A DNA stretch of 64,000 bases from Siphonodentalium dalli (lineage: Eukaryota; Mollusca; Scaphopoda; Gadilida; Siphonodentaliidae), in NCBI GenBank assembly GCA_032622095.1, contig CP136061.1, forward strand, positions 91,365,845 to 91,429,844. Direction: 5' to 3'. A model generated the notes under the pieces. That model was not told the origin of the DNA and made no database searches. It worked only from the letters and a program-made list of their open reading frames with translations. Below, piece by piece: positions 12,352 to 25,047 of this stretch (the first letter of the stretch is position 1; the number at the start of each line of letters is the position of its first letter). Position numbers and translations under genes: made by a program.

Positions 12352-12730
12352 CACTATCATAGCATATGCATGTTGCCGTTCGTATTCTGGTTTTCCACTA
12401 TCTTCCGGCACGGAATCGAATTATGTATCAAACAAAAGTAGATTGCAGGGCCAATAAGACACATTGAGACATATTGTGACTGAGATGAACGATTTTGAGT
12501 ATTTATGACGAATACGATAGATGGTGTGTATTTCCATAATCGGACTTGAGAACCTTGTCACTGGTGTAATATACATATTGGTATATCTGTTATTTTACCT
12601 CAGGGGCCTTTGTATGGAAAGGGTTAAGTAATTCCCAGCTAACGTATTTTAAATTGAAAGCTATCTTGCGTTGGCTCTCTTATTTTGACGCGGACCTGAT
12701 GACAGGCACCCATTGACGAGAGGCACTCAT
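12352..12730. other. No recognisable feature
   Basis: Sequence between the foldback element and a retroelement trace. I see nothing I can assign. Confidence 0.4.
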
Positions 12731-13378
12731 AGAATCATCCAGTCGAAACCAAACGTTTCAGACAGGCAATCTAATCTTTCGCCAATACGGGCTGCGGCAT
12801 AAACCTCTATGTTTAACAGCGTTGACATTGCGATAGTCAATGCACCACTTAACATGGTGTTCCAATCGCTCAAACGAAGTTAAGAAACTCAGGTGTCAGG
12901 TTATTTTTGATTGGCTTCTTCCCCATCCACAAGGCAGAGAATGGTGTGTCACATGTGTTCTCATATAGTTGGTGAATCTCTGATGTCAGTGGAATTTTCT
13001 ATTTCGTTAGGCCTCAAGGTCAAATTGATTTTCGCACATGCGTCATGGTGGTCAATCAGAAGTGTTGCTAAACTCTCAGTTTCGGTATTCCACCAACAGT
13101 TGAGACAAACGTGCAAATAAGTCATTTAACTGTTCCAGAAGTTCAAGGTTAAGACGTGCAACTCGGTTTGAATTGTTTTGATTAACAAATCCACTCACCT
13201 GCCCATTTGGTAAGAAGGTTTTTAATTTAGCAATGGTTACCACGTACCCGTTAGCATTACTGGACGACTTTATGCATAGGTTATCATAAGATCGTTGCTT
13301 AATTGCTCTGGATAAGCGTTTTACAACTGGTCTACCGACTAGCCTCGTTCGTACACGGTTTAGAAAACAGAATGACAT
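12730..13378 (-). pseudogene. Decayed Ty3/Gypsy-like reverse transcriptase fragment
   Basis: Read on the minus strand, the segment near 12830-12870 encodes KWCIDYRNVNAV, which matches the conserved K-x-R-(F/W)-C-(V/I)-DYR-x-(L/V)-N motif at the start of Gypsy-type reverse transcriptase. Upstream on the same strand, 13076-13378 is an open 100-codon stretch with a leucine-rich end (LEQLNDLFARLSQLL) like the segment that precedes the RT domain. At least two frame changes and stops separate these parts. No LTRs or integrase are visible nearby. The call rests mainly on one motif. Confidence 0.45.
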
Positions 13379-13380
13379 CT

Positions 13381-14115
13381 TGTACGAGGCTGGTGGGTTG
13401 ACAAGTTATTGGGAAATGTAATACTAATCTATTTTCTAAATGTTGTACGAGGCAGTGTATCATATCGGACTAACGGGTCTTTATACAGATGCAGATAAAT
13501 AAGATAATATTGAATAAATAAATGCCAACCAACACTGACTAAAGTTAAGCTACGGAACGAACAAATGCAACAAATATAACATAAATGCCCTTTATAAATA
13601 AGCAAAGCCACTATTTCTCAGTGTTGATTTCCACGCAGAGGGGGGAGAGAGGGCGGCAAAACACTGGAAGTACAAACACAGACAGGACTTTCACACTCTC
13701 TTTGCACAAACTTTCTTCTGTTTTGTGTTGGCCAAATTTGTGCAACCTCATGTATATATTCTCAGTTTAATCCATATACAGATTGTATTAGGGAGCGGAG
13801 ACGTTGTACATTGTTAAACCTTGAACCCAAATTCCGTTATAAATGATTGTACAATAACATATGTTTAAAGAACAGTAAGAGAGGTGACTTAGAGTTGATC
13901 CAAAGATCATCTTGCCGTGAGAGGTGCCTTTGATGCTGAGTCAAGAATACTAGCTATTGTTCATACAACGAGTGCTTTTAAGTGTGTGTTATTCACAACT
14001 TATGTAGCTGGCTCTATATTGTGACAGGGCCGATCAACACAAGCCTCGTAATTTGGGCTTCTCTAAGTTATAATTCCCGTAAAAGTTCACAATATGAGAG
14101 CAACAAAACTACGCA
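13381..14115. other. No recognisable feature
   Basis: Unassigned sequence with only short ORFs and no repeat partner in the window. Confidence 0.4.
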
Positions 14116-14248
14116 GCCTGTTCTTCCGAAAACCCGAACATGATCTGCTTATAATATAACTTGTTTCAGGTAGATAATCTGCTTAGACTAACAACATTTT
14201 TAGTCGATAATATACTGAAAATGAGAGCGCTTTAGTCACATTATCGGT
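14116..14248 (-). mobile_element. 363-bp MITE family, truncated inverted copy
   Basis: Matches the hairpin half of 1242-1604 in reverse orientation (ATCTGCTTATAATATAAC, then AGTCGATAAT). It breaks off exactly where the GC-rich array begins. Confidence 0.7.
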
Positions 14249-15065
14249 GGCGTGCCCAAAATACCCCATAGACACACCCTCACCCCGGGATACCACCCAG
14301 AGTGGGTGAAAATAAGGGTATGGACCATTTTCGAGAACGGTGGGTGGCCCGCCCCGAATCCACCATAGAAACACCCCAACCCCCTCACACCGGGGTCCAT
14401 ACCCCGTTTTCATTCGCTCGGGTGATATCACCCTGGATGAGAGTGACGATGAGTGTGTTCTGAGGGCGGACCACCCACACATTGCCGTCAAATTGGACGA
14501 AATCCTAACCGTTCTCGAAAATGGTCCATACCCCATTTCGACCCCCTCGTGTGGTACCACTCGGGTGAGGGTGTGGTGTTTCTATTGGGAATTGGGGTTG
14601 GGCCAAGCAACCATGCCGTAAAATGTACCGAAAGAGTCATAGTTTTGCGAACAATGAATAAATGGTCCATACCCCATTTTCACCCCTGTGGGGTGGTACC
14701 CACATGGATGAGGATTGGGGAGTTCTAGGGGTTATTTGGAGTGAAACCACCCACTCCTGTCATCAATTTGGTCGAAATCCTTACAGTAATCGAAATTAGT
14801 TCATACCCAATTTCCTCCTCTGGTGGGTGAGGGCGGTCTATGGTGTAGTTTGTTCGGGCCACCCACTCCTGTCGCCAAATTAGCCTAAATCATTACCGTT
14901 CTCTGAAATGGTTCATTCCCAGTTCACCCCTCGGGATGGTACACCCCGGGGTGCGGTATTTTGGTGTTTCTGTTGGGTATTTGGAAAATGCCACCCACCC
15001 AAGGCGTCAAATTCGCCGATATTCTTACCGTTCTCGAAAATGGTCCATACCCCGTCTTCTCCCTT
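14249..15065. repeat. GC-rich ~130-bp tandem array with an inverted first block
   Basis: Five or so direct units begin GGTCCATACCCC and end GTTCTCGAAAATG. The block 14249-14397 is the same unit in opposite orientation. The outer ends are therefore inverted repeats of GGACCATTTTCGAGAAC type. The ORFs on both strands are by-products of the repeat. Confidence 0.75.
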
Positions 15066-15332
15066 TTCATGTTCGTCCATGATATTAGATAATAATTACC
15101 GCTATATATATACAACAGACCGTGAATTCGTCGTGATTTATCAAAGCGCACGGGTTATTCGCCTGATTAGGAGATTATATAGCGACGAACAGGCGCGTGA
15201 CCCGACAATGCATTGACAATTAGCCATAATAAACAGACAGACCACGCCTCCTATCCTTGTGATTGAATATTTGTGGCCAAATCCATGTCGTCCCCGCGGT
15301 CGAGTAATACTTGGTTTTATAACTAAAACCCA

Positions 15333-15837
15333 GTTTAAAGGTACGGTTGGCCTTGGCGGTGGGTATCATGTGAAAATATATCCACCCATCAAAAACCGCT
15401 ACAAACAAAAAGAACATCAAAATGTAGACAGACTTTGTCCGTATACAAATAAGAATTATCGCATAAACGGTATGTTATTGTCATATGTTTGACCATTATT
15501 ATGTAAACAAAAGCATAAAAAGTTACTTTTCTGGTATTTGTTTATATTATGATGGTAAACATAAAGAGCGTTCTGTGTTGGTGAATTCCTGATATGGAAC
15601 TAATAAAGAGCGTTTGTGCCATTTGTGTGTGATTAGCCAGTAGCATTGTTCTGTCTTCTGTAACACAATCAGGATCTTGCTTAGGTAAAATATAGTAGGT
15701 CTTTATGATAACATGCTGTTTACGCGATTGTCATGGTATATATGAACGAAACTGTATGCGTTTTAATGTTTTTCTGTTTACAGTGTTTGGAACAAATATG
15801 AATATTTTCGACAATTAAGGCCTCACGTGCCTTTAAA
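15333..15837 (-). mobile_element. 510-bp MITE family, copy 2 (inverted)
   Basis: Reverse complement of 3418-3927 with scattered differences. The ends are AGTTTAAAGG and CCTTTAAACT, so the flanks AGT/ACT extend the inverted repeat by chance or by insertion into a palindromic TTTAAA target. Confidence 0.8.
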
Positions 15838-15885
15838 CTAGTTGTTTAAACTAGGTCTAAACTGGAGTTGCCGATTCGGACCTAG

Positions 15886-16330
15886 TAGAAATGTGCATAA
15901 ATTCTACACAATATGTTTAATTTTGGAGAAGTGATACATGACATATGTGTCGACTGAATTTTCTCAACATTGAATATGAGTGAATATGTGAGTATAGTAT
16001 AGCTAGTAGATGAGATATGTTCTATTTGAGACACAAACCATCTTAACACTTTGTGCTACACAATGATGTGCTGTTCAGTTTTGACACAAGCTCAGAGTAA
16101 CATATGTACAAATGCTGCCAATGTGTTGGTTTCTGGTAGCCTTTGCGAGATTTTTTATCTCCAATAGAACACATCTCATCTAATAACTATGATACACTCA
16201 CATAATAATTTACTCATATTCAATGTTGAGAAAATTTCACAGACACATATGTCATTTGTCATTTCTACACAATTTGGTTTAAGATCAAAATTAAAACATT
16301 GTGTAGAATGTATACACATTTGCTCTAAGA
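15886..16330. repeat. Long inverted repeat (~130-bp arms)
   Basis: Left arm 15886-16030 and right arm about 16165-16310 are complementary with gaps. Both contain TCTCAACATTGAATATGAGT or its complement and ATTCTACACAAT near the ends. Likely a MITE; no target duplication identified. Confidence 0.7.
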
Positions 16331-17305
16331 GTGTGTCATATAAGTGACATCATTTTAATTACACTACTTAAATATTTAAAGCAATGTGGAACACTCCGGC
16401 ATGGTGATCAAATATAAATTGAGAATAATCTTGCTCAAAGCAGTTATTGTTTACGAATATCAATTCAAGTTGACAACACACACCGTCATTCTTATATATT
16501 AATTAAATGTAATGACTCGATGGCGAAATATTTTTGTGTTTGGTAATCGCCGATAGTTGCGTCCCGAATCGAGATGTAAATATTTACATTTGAGCGCAGT
16601 TCAGGCGATGTTTTCTATGGAGTGTTTTGGTCGATTTGTATTTTTATTTTCGGCTCTGTTAGTAGAATGCTACATTCCCCATGTTGACATATATAGCGCA
16701 TGGGTACTAACTCATCAATTTCACGCTCCCGAACAATACCATAATGTGTCTTTAACAATAATGCTCTTTATAAAATGTTGTTGAACATTCGTCTTCTTGT
16801 TTACCACATCATGCATCACACAGGAAATGGCACTAATGGTTACACTGGTGTCAATGTATTTCGGAATTGCATCTAGCGAATGCGGGAGGAATATTTAGGA
16901 GAGAATAAAATAGACACTGGGCCCTGATTGGTCAATAGCCTTGTGTGTATTTTGCATACAGAAAATAATAACACATACCTATGATTACTCTAGGTAAAAT
17001 AGCCATTGGCACAGGAATTAAACCTTTGTGGTGAAGTTTGAATTTTGTTGTGTGGTTTAAAATATGACAGTAATTCTTTAGTGAAGTTCTGACACTAGTT
17101 ACGAAAACAGAATATTTAAAGTCGAATTCCCTGCTAGACGGAAATGATTTTTGCGTAAAAAGTTTCCGCAAATGTCAATCTTTCAGATTTAAAGACAATT
17201 TTGAACCTAGGATTTATATTGTAAACAGTATAAGCTAAAAGGTTTGCACTGAGGCCTATGTAAAACATCTACACAAGTGTAACTTAATGTTTGAAGCAAC
17301 AAACA
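16331..17305. other. No recognisable feature
   Basis: AT-rich sequence with short ORFs lacking similarity to anything I know. Confidence 0.4.
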
Positions 17306-17457
17306 CACAGAGGGATTGTCTGTCAATGTTTTATTTACATATGTCAATCGGACACACGACGGACATATATTATTCATAACGCACAGAGGGATTGTTTGTC
17401 TATGTTTTATTTACGTATGTCAATCGGACACACGACGGACATATATTATTCATAACG
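17306..17457 (+). repeat. 76-bp tandem duplication (two units)
   Basis: CACAGAGGGATTGT starts each unit, at 17306 and 17382. The copies differ at only a few positions, indicating a recent local duplication. Confidence 0.85.
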
Positions 17458-17743
17458 CACACTCGTAGAACATGAACAATGCATTTAGTTGGGGAAAAGT
17501 TAAAATTCAAAATGTGGTTACGCGGCAGTTTTTCTAATGGAACAACTTTGTCAGCACAACTCGGAACACGTTTAACTGAGTCTTGTCCATTTTGAACAAA
17601 ACAAATAATTGTCATCTTTCCGCACGTAACACGATTTTTCAATGCTGTTAAAGCGGCAAGCTAATATGCGAATATGCTCTAAGGTATGGCCGACCTCATA
17701 ATCGCGTATTCACATATTCCTATTCTACTAAATATTTGTTCCA

Positions 17744-17910
17744 AGTTTAAACCCTTTCATGACTGGAGTTTCTTGATTTTTTTTGCGAAAACCCTGTGTC
17801 AATGTATTCTCTTATATATGTGAGTCTCCCTACACATATATAAGATAATGCACTGACATATGTTCTTTAATGCTGCACAAGCGCCACCCCCGTCATGAAA
17901 GGTTTAATTT
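17744..17910. mobile_element. Short hairpin MITE (TTAAACCTTTCATGAC ends)
   Basis: The arms are AAACCCTTTCATGACTGG and its near complement. The centre has a second inverted pair, TATTCTCTTATATATG and its complement. The central motif CATATATAAGAGAATGCA recurs at about 55580 next to another hairpin end, so this is a dispersed family. Confidence 0.65.
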
Positions 17911-20900
17911 TATAACACCCCATGGGAAGCCTCACGCGGACCCAAACAGACGACGGACATCAGTGAATTTTATCTGCTTGGGGTCCACAAATGGTTTTGT
18001 TATCCTCCATCCCATTTCATCCCATTTGCCTCTCTTCTGATTGGCTGACAGTGCGTCACATGGCGGGCCGTAAATCACCATATTACCCTCGAGTGTAACA
18101 TTTCCTCAGTTATTGACCGCTCAGCTGTTACCTGTGAACATAGAACTACGAAAACCTCAACGCGCAGAGATTCTCTGACAGCTCTCTAACAAATTCGAAA
18201 AACACTGTTTTTATAAACCCCACTGTTTCATAACACCCGCTAACTGTGGTGTTTGCTAATTTGCATAATTGTGTGTTTTTTTATTTGCAATTAAAGCACG
18301 CTATGTATAAATGGTGTTATCACAGACACAAACCCGTTATAAGTCGTAATGTTCCTATTGTACCTTTTTATATCAATAATAAAGACCTTGGGACAAATAG
18401 ATAAACCTTAATATGCAGTTGGTATGTGCTGCAGACAATTGCACATACGATGTACATACGTTACAGCTACGTTTATGTACTAGATCAAATAGCCACTCTT
18501 TGCTGTTTATCAATTGACTATTTATTTTCTTCAATACATTCCTCATACTTCAGAGAATACCCGTATGTTGCGTAACGATCTGTGACATATGTCAATTATT
18601 TTTTGCACTACTACAACGTGTTAGTTTCACATTTTAGAATTCTGGAAATTAACACGTCTGTCGGCGTCTTCACGCTCATTTGAAACGATACCGAAAATTT
18701 CGCTGCATGGTTACTCAACTTTGAAATTGCTTTACTCCTCTTTCCGTGAATCGATTTCCACCATGCAACCAGCAAAATGACCGGAGAATAGCTGCGCAAA
18801 TGACGGGTCTGTTAATTGATCCAGATTATGAATGTTTTATTTTCTAAATAGCGATGATTCCAACAGAAAGTTAACTTTTCGAAATGGATTAAAGAATATA
18901 TGCGCGCGTTTATGTCTGCTATTAAGGTTCGTGTGTACTCCTTTGTCAGATAACAAAACATTTATCACCCTGGCGGCCCTCGGGTGACATTCCAGGTCTC
19001 AAGCGGGCGACAAATCCCCGTGTCTCACTCAATCGCGGGCGATACCTGTATATTGTAACACTCACGTGGACCCTATGATTCGAAAGTCATCAGTGCATTG
19101 TTATCTCTGTCTGGGGCTCCATAAAGCTCCCGCATGAAAAGGGTTATATAACACTCCCGCGGAGTCGCACAAAAACTGGGCTTTTTAGGGAATTTCCAAC
19201 CACAATATGATACTGATTCTAGAGTATCTTTCGACGAGGAAATCAGTGGTGCCGACTGATTTTTTCATAAAATGGGCCCAAATTCCATTTTTAAGGGTCT
19301 GAACCCCAATTTTGGGATTCATCCGTTTTTTTTTCATCCGTTTTTTTATGAAAGTTGAACCTCTAACTAGAACTCTATTGACCCATATGCATCCATGCGG
19401 TAAACGGTTATCATTTCTGATATTATTTCTTTCAGCATTACAGAACGGGATTGACATTCAAGGGGGTCTTGACCTTGAAAATCCAAACTAGCCGACTTCC
19501 AAATTAACAAATATTTAGCACAGTAAAAAATAATTAAAATAATGGAACGGATATAATGTTTTTCATCTCTAAAGTATCAGCACCATTGTGCGTCCACTTC
19601 TGAGTGCTCAACAATGTTTTGGAACGAGATATTATTTGTAATATTTCATAAAATTATCTAGGGTATTTGATTACCAATGCAAAAACTTCTACAAGAAAGT
19701 TACCATTTGATATAATTGTAATACACACATGTAATTATGAGTACTTCATCCTTTGTCCCATATATTTAATTGCCAAAATGGCTATAAATGGGATGACATA
19801 TATTACATTATCATTGTAAATGAGTTCAATGTGGTACTTCCGTTCAACTAATGGGAGAACAGGATGCATGTTGTGGTATTCTAATGTTGAGTTGAATTAC
19901 ACTCAGCCCACAAGTAGGTTTAGAGAATGTTAGAGTTACCACTATTCGATCAATCAGTATAATTTCAGGAGTCTAGGAAGTTGTGTCGTTACAGTTATAC
20001 AGCAATTTTTATTGGCCGTATCTCATCACCGCCATTTTGAAGAAATGTTCTAAAATTTCCCTAACACACCATTTTGGATCAAATAATGGCTATGTTGGTA
20101 GGATCTCCTAAATTTATATCCTGATTTATTATGTGGCTTTTTATGAAGAAGAAATGCAGTTGCAGAAATCTTAAATGATATTGTCCTCTTAACAATTACT
20201 AATAATAAACTTAATGTCTATTGGTATACAGACTGAAAATAATCCTTCTTCATGTTGTTTTATGGGGGCTCTAATCCGGTTATAATAAATATTCACATAC
20301 AGCACATAGGGCTTCCTTACATACAAAATATTTTCCTACTTGACAATGGTTTCCTTGTGTTCTACAGTGTGAGTTTATGCCTGGTTCATAGAAACTAGTA
20401 ATGGCAAGCTCGATTCCAAAGTCTCTACCTCTATGTACTTGAAATTCAGAACACATTCATGCTGTACTGTGAGTTCAGAGTGAGCTTGCAGAAAAATACA
20501 AGCATCGGTTTATAAGGAGTCGTTGGAGAGCTATTCATACCAGACAAGGCTACATTCTGCAGGTGGCAAAGCAGTAGAATACCCTCTAATCATTCACGCT
20601 CTCAACGTGAAAAATATCACATTACAAATGACCACTAATGCAGCTAAATTTTTACAAAATACAGCCCATTATAAAATGGTTTTGCAGACCCAGAAGAACG
20701 TCATCATATGTTACCAGCCTGTCCGTGAGAAAATACACATACAAAACATCTAATTGAATGACTAATCATATGCCTATTTTGTCCAATGTTTTTGTTGATC
20801 GATGTTATACTGCAATATGTATCTCCATTATTTATGTACATTTGTATTTATCACTTTTTTATTTATTTATGTGTACCATAGACATAAATATCCACTCCAA

Positions 20901-22231
20901 TTATGTGAGTAAAACAAACTAAATGCTTTGGTTTGATGCTATAGAAACAGGAAAGATACATGTATATATCAAATATTGTGTACCCGCTAGACATACATAG
21001 AACATTACATATATGTAATATTGTTAATCTGAATTATCCCAGAACCTCACTCAACAAAGAGACTTCCCGGCGATTTTATATAGATCCTCATTGTGTTTAC
21101 CGAACAAAAAATGGTGGTATCTCTCGCCTGAATCCGTTGTAGCAACACAAAACTAACTGTTTTGTTCCTAATAAACCCATGGAACTGGAACGGAAACTGT
21201 CATATGTTTTCAACAATAATTATACTAAACAAGACCCAGCAATTATTTTCCACTGCCTTAGATGTCACAACACTAAGCATTATGCCAATACATTCATATG
21301 GCAGTATGCATCCCTGGTTAAGTGATCATATTAATACATTTTATATGGTACTGTTAAGGCAAATCGAGGACATGAACCTATGTGGATAAAACATTAAACA
21401 CATACATGTATATTGTGAAATATTTTAATAAAACCAGCAATAATTGTGATAGCTATTCCTGTTGTTTAGCAAACATCATTTCACCCATTATTAAATATTT
21501 AAAATACAGATGTTCTTGAATGTTTCACTGGCTTTTGTTCAAATCGCTTGGATTAACCAAGCAATGCAAAAATTTTTAGGAAAAATAATGGTACCCATTG
21601 CACTACCAACATCATAAAAATCCAGGAGGAACCATCAACATTATATGATATTAGCAGGACCACTTAAACTGATGTGGTATTGAAAATGAAAATATCTTAA
21701 GGACGGTAAGGGCTATTTGTGCTATTATAAATGAATCTGTTAAGGAAATAATACAACCTCGTTTTCTTCAACCTGCAGGTTCTGCAACTATGACTAATCA
21801 AAATTAGTGTTAGCCTGGCAAAGGCTCATTATACTATTGATTTAATAGGCTAGTGACGACTCCATCATTTCGTAGAGCTGTTTGTCGGATGAGTTGTCAT
21901 AGTCCTTTTGATAGAATTGAAAATTCTGAAATATTTACTGGAATATATGGTCATCTCTGGTCTGATTACCACACGTTTTTACTATTGACGGTTGCCATAC
22001 ACGATTCAAAGATTGCAAAATATGGTTGCTGTATGAACAGCTCATCCCATTAATAACGTCTCTTAACTCGTTTGTCACAAAACCTCACATTGTTATAAAT
22101 GTTCCCAGATTTTGGGTAAAGCCCAGAATCCAAACGTACAGAAACATAGACATTTTTTATGATGGGCCCTTAAACACTCGAAAAAAGCTAAGATAGCTAT
22201 ACCTGATATATGTCTGGATGCAGTAGGGTGC
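17911..22231. other. Mostly blank region, weak duplicated segments
   Basis: Segments at about 17925-18010 and 19055-19160 share ATAACACYC, CATCAGTG and GGGGTCC-type motifs and may be degraded copies of one repeat. No ORF here shows a recognisable domain, hydrophobic pattern or splice-bounded exon that I would defend. Confidence 0.4.
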
Positions 22232-22388
22232 AGTAGACACTTTTTGACGTTAGTTGTTCCTTTGAAACATAAAGATTGTAGGCTAGACAATTTTATGACA
22301 ATAGTTTCTATTGATACACGCATTATCCACCGTCAATTACTGATAATAATCATTCAAATGAACTACTTAACGTCAAAAAGTGTCTACT
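22232..22388. mobile_element. 157-bp MITE with GTAGACACTTTTTGACGTTA ends
   Basis: The terminal ~21 bases are inverted repeats with one mismatch. It has no coding content and is small enough to be a deletion derivative of a DNA transposon. Confidence 0.65.
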
Positions 22389-23003
22389 ATTTATAATAAA
22401 ATCGGAAAAGAGCCGGAATTTCATTAAATTTATCGGGATGAGAGCCAGCTATGGTCGCTATCCCATTGAATGAACATTCCGCTTCACGAAATTATGTGTT
22501 GAATAGTTGATATCACCATTCAACTGGGAAATATGTAGATTCATCTGAGGGAGGCTATGTTCATTTATCAAAACCGCATGATCTGGTTTGGCGATATCTT
22601 CGGTTTCGGCGATACCATGGACACGGGGCGAGGGAACGAGTCTGATAGAACATATGATATAATATATCGGGAGTGTGGTGTTAGCCCGACTTGTCTGTGG
22701 GTTAACAATAATTTCCCTTCGGCAGGAATGGGTTAGCACCCACTCTTCTCTCCTTTCTTTATCCGCAACAACAACCTAACCGCAAACACACCCCGCGTCA
22801 TGCTCCCCCGATTTACTTTTTACACCATCACCCTCCCGCCGCGCGCGCATCAGGGATGTGAGAGGAGGGTCAAATGGGGTGGGCACTCTGACATACTGGG
22901 TTTCCCTACATATACCACGTTTATGCGGAAGGTGTCTACGGGCTAGTGCGAGTGCATATGTATAATATATGCAGAGAGCATGTGCTGTGAAAATAATTAT
23001 TTG

Positions 23004-23447
23004 CAAGCCTGCAAATAGCGTGTCTGTCATTTGCAGAATGAGGTCCCCAGAGGGTGAATTTAGTGACGCTATACCGCATAGCGGGCTAGCATCACTAAAT
23101 TTACTCTATGGGGACCTCATTATGCTAAGGCCCTCAACTGCTATGACAGACCAGGACCGGATTGAAGTTCCCCAGTTGAAGTTGGTGATGTTCACACATT
23201 GGGCGCCTCAATAATGAATTTGTTCTTATGCAAATTAGGGAATGTAGAAACTTCATCGAATGGAAATGTAACTAAAAACAATGTTAATTTGATACTATAT
23301 ATACTTCCCAGAAAATGAGACATAAGCAGAATGAGGTCTTCAGAGGGTTAATTTGGTGATGCTAGCCCGCTGTGCGAGATAGCATCACTAAATTCACCCC
23401 ATGGGGACCTCATTCTGCAAATGACAGACACACTATTTGCAGGCTTG
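23004..23447. mobile_element. 444-bp twin-hairpin MITE with perfect 8-bp target duplication
   Basis: ATTATTTG flanks it exactly (22996-23003 and 23448-23455). The ends CAAGCCTGCAAATAG... are inverted repeats of about 37 bp. Just inside each end lies a separate ~93-bp palindrome (23033-23125 and 23326-23418), built on GCAGAATGAGGTCC, a TTTAGTGA-type segment and AGCGGGCTAGC. An 8-bp duplication is characteristic of hAT-type transposition. The transposase is absent. Confidence 0.85.
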
Positions 23448-23811
23448 ATTATTTGTCTGATCTTGACTATCAATAATATACTTATTAGTTAGAATTAAGA
23501 AGCAGCGCTTATGTACACGCCTGTCGTATGGTTTTGTCTTTATCATTAGTTGTTATAAAATTTAGCTATATGTTGACCAGTTCCACTAGTTAAATTGGTT
23601 GGCTAGCCGGCTCGTCTGATATGAAAGTGGAATACATTTAAGAGGAAACAGGTGTGTTATATAAACAAATCAGTAACAATGCTTTGTTCCCGTCAAACTA
23701 TATTTAATTATTAAAACATTAAACATATTACAAATAATGAAAGTAATAGCAATTATTTGGATGGATACAATTAGATTACGATGATATTAAATAGTTTCTT
23801 TTTCAGAGATA

Positions 23812-24115
23812 TGTTTCTCCTTTGTATTGTTGCCAGCTGTGGTCTAATTTCAAGAAAATTACTTTAAATAAGCTCAACGTGTTTTACAATAATGCATATA
23901 GACTATGTATGGGTTATGAGAGAAGATGTAGTGCTAGTGGTATGTTCGTACATGATAGGGTGTTGTATATGCCAATGTTGTGACGACAGTTTGTGTATGG
24001 TTTTCGTGAAAGGGTGAGCAAGTCGAATAACTATGTTTTATATGAAATAATGAGGTCAGATATATTATACACTTCAGAACTGATAAAATATTGGAACGAA
24101 TTATCGTATATAGAA
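23812..24115 (+). pseudogene. LINE reverse transcriptase C-terminal remnant
   Basis: Translates to LWSNFKK-TLNKL-VFYNNAYRL-MG then CSASGMFV and, after one stop, YGFRERVSKSNN and SDILYTSELIKYW. This order (YNNAYR, CSAS-MFV, a YRF/YGF-R segment, a D-x-x-Y-T-S segment) is typical of the region after the RT domain in invertebrate LINEs. It is a 5'-truncated dead copy. Its 3' flank runs AATAAAGATATATATA into the (TA)n tract, as if the microsatellite grew from the LINE tail. Confidence 0.7.
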
Positions 24116-24231
24116 GTCCAATGTAGCAAATGTTAGCAGCTGTATGCAATGTGTACACTCTAATTGACATGGTGTATATACCTCAGTAAGTTATGTAAAC
24201 ACAACTAATATTGACATAATTGTCTGAAATA

Positions 24232-24260
24232 AAGATATATATATATACATATATATATAG

Positions 24261-24316
<56 letters not shown>

Positions 24317-24335
24317 TATATAAATATAAATATAT
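24232..24335. repeat. (TA)n microsatellite
   Basis: About 90 bp of alternating TA with a few interruptions, directly after the LINE 3' end. Confidence 0.9.
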
Positions 24336-24499
24336 ATGCATGGATGCTTTTATCAATTAGTGTTGTCCTCCCATCAATTTGCTATTTTGGTTGATAAAAA
24401 GTTGTAGGCGACAACATTTAGGCTGTGGTAACAGCATAATACGCCTAATAAAGTTAGATGGGTTTTGTGTTGTGTAATATCCATCATGATTCAAGTTTA

Positions 24500-24930
24500 T
24501 TAAACGGACATGTCTCATTCAAACCTCAAATTGTTTTTCTACGTAATTTGCAGCGACGGATACGATAAGTCGATAAATAAACGAATTATATTAATATAGC
24601 GCTTCATGTGCTCTGAAAACACTTGCCAATGTCACGGCCATTTTTCAGCCGTGTTCATCTTTTCGCCAGAAGTCAGACAAATTATCTTTATTGCTACCAT
24701 ATCAGGAATAGACTACCACGGAACGCTCTTTTCTGTTCCTTGTCGTGCAAATGGCTGTCTGGTATTTGGGACCCAAACACCGTATTCACAGTTGTATTTG
24801 TTTTGTTTGGTTACATAGTGCTCGTAGAAAGGTAGTTCAGATATTTATCGACCTATTTTGATACTGAGAAAAAATCAAAAGCGAATAATATTATGTGTAT
24901 TTTGGAGCGCAAACCGCCATGTGGCTTTAA
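24500..24930 (+). mobile_element. ~435-bp MITE family, copy 2
   Basis: Collinear with 486-921 from TAAACGGACATG to CCATGTGGCTTTAA. The two copies align throughout with moderate divergence. Confidence 0.75.
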
Positions 24931-25047
24931 TATTACGAATGTGCATCTACATACTATTAGTACGATACTAATTTAAAACAACCATATTAAGAAACGCCGT
25001 TGGGAAAACAAATACTAATTTCATTAGCATCCCACTGTTGTCAAATA

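Noticed and set aside
12600-13500. Search for LTRs around the Gypsy-like trace
   Set aside because: No direct long repeat was found on either side.
14183-14728. ORFs on both strands in the GC-rich array
   Set aside because: They follow the repeat, occur in both orientations and have no domain.
22458-23030. GC-richer segment with ORFs on the minus strand
   Set aside because: No conserved motif or splice-bounded exon; part of it is the flank of a MITE.
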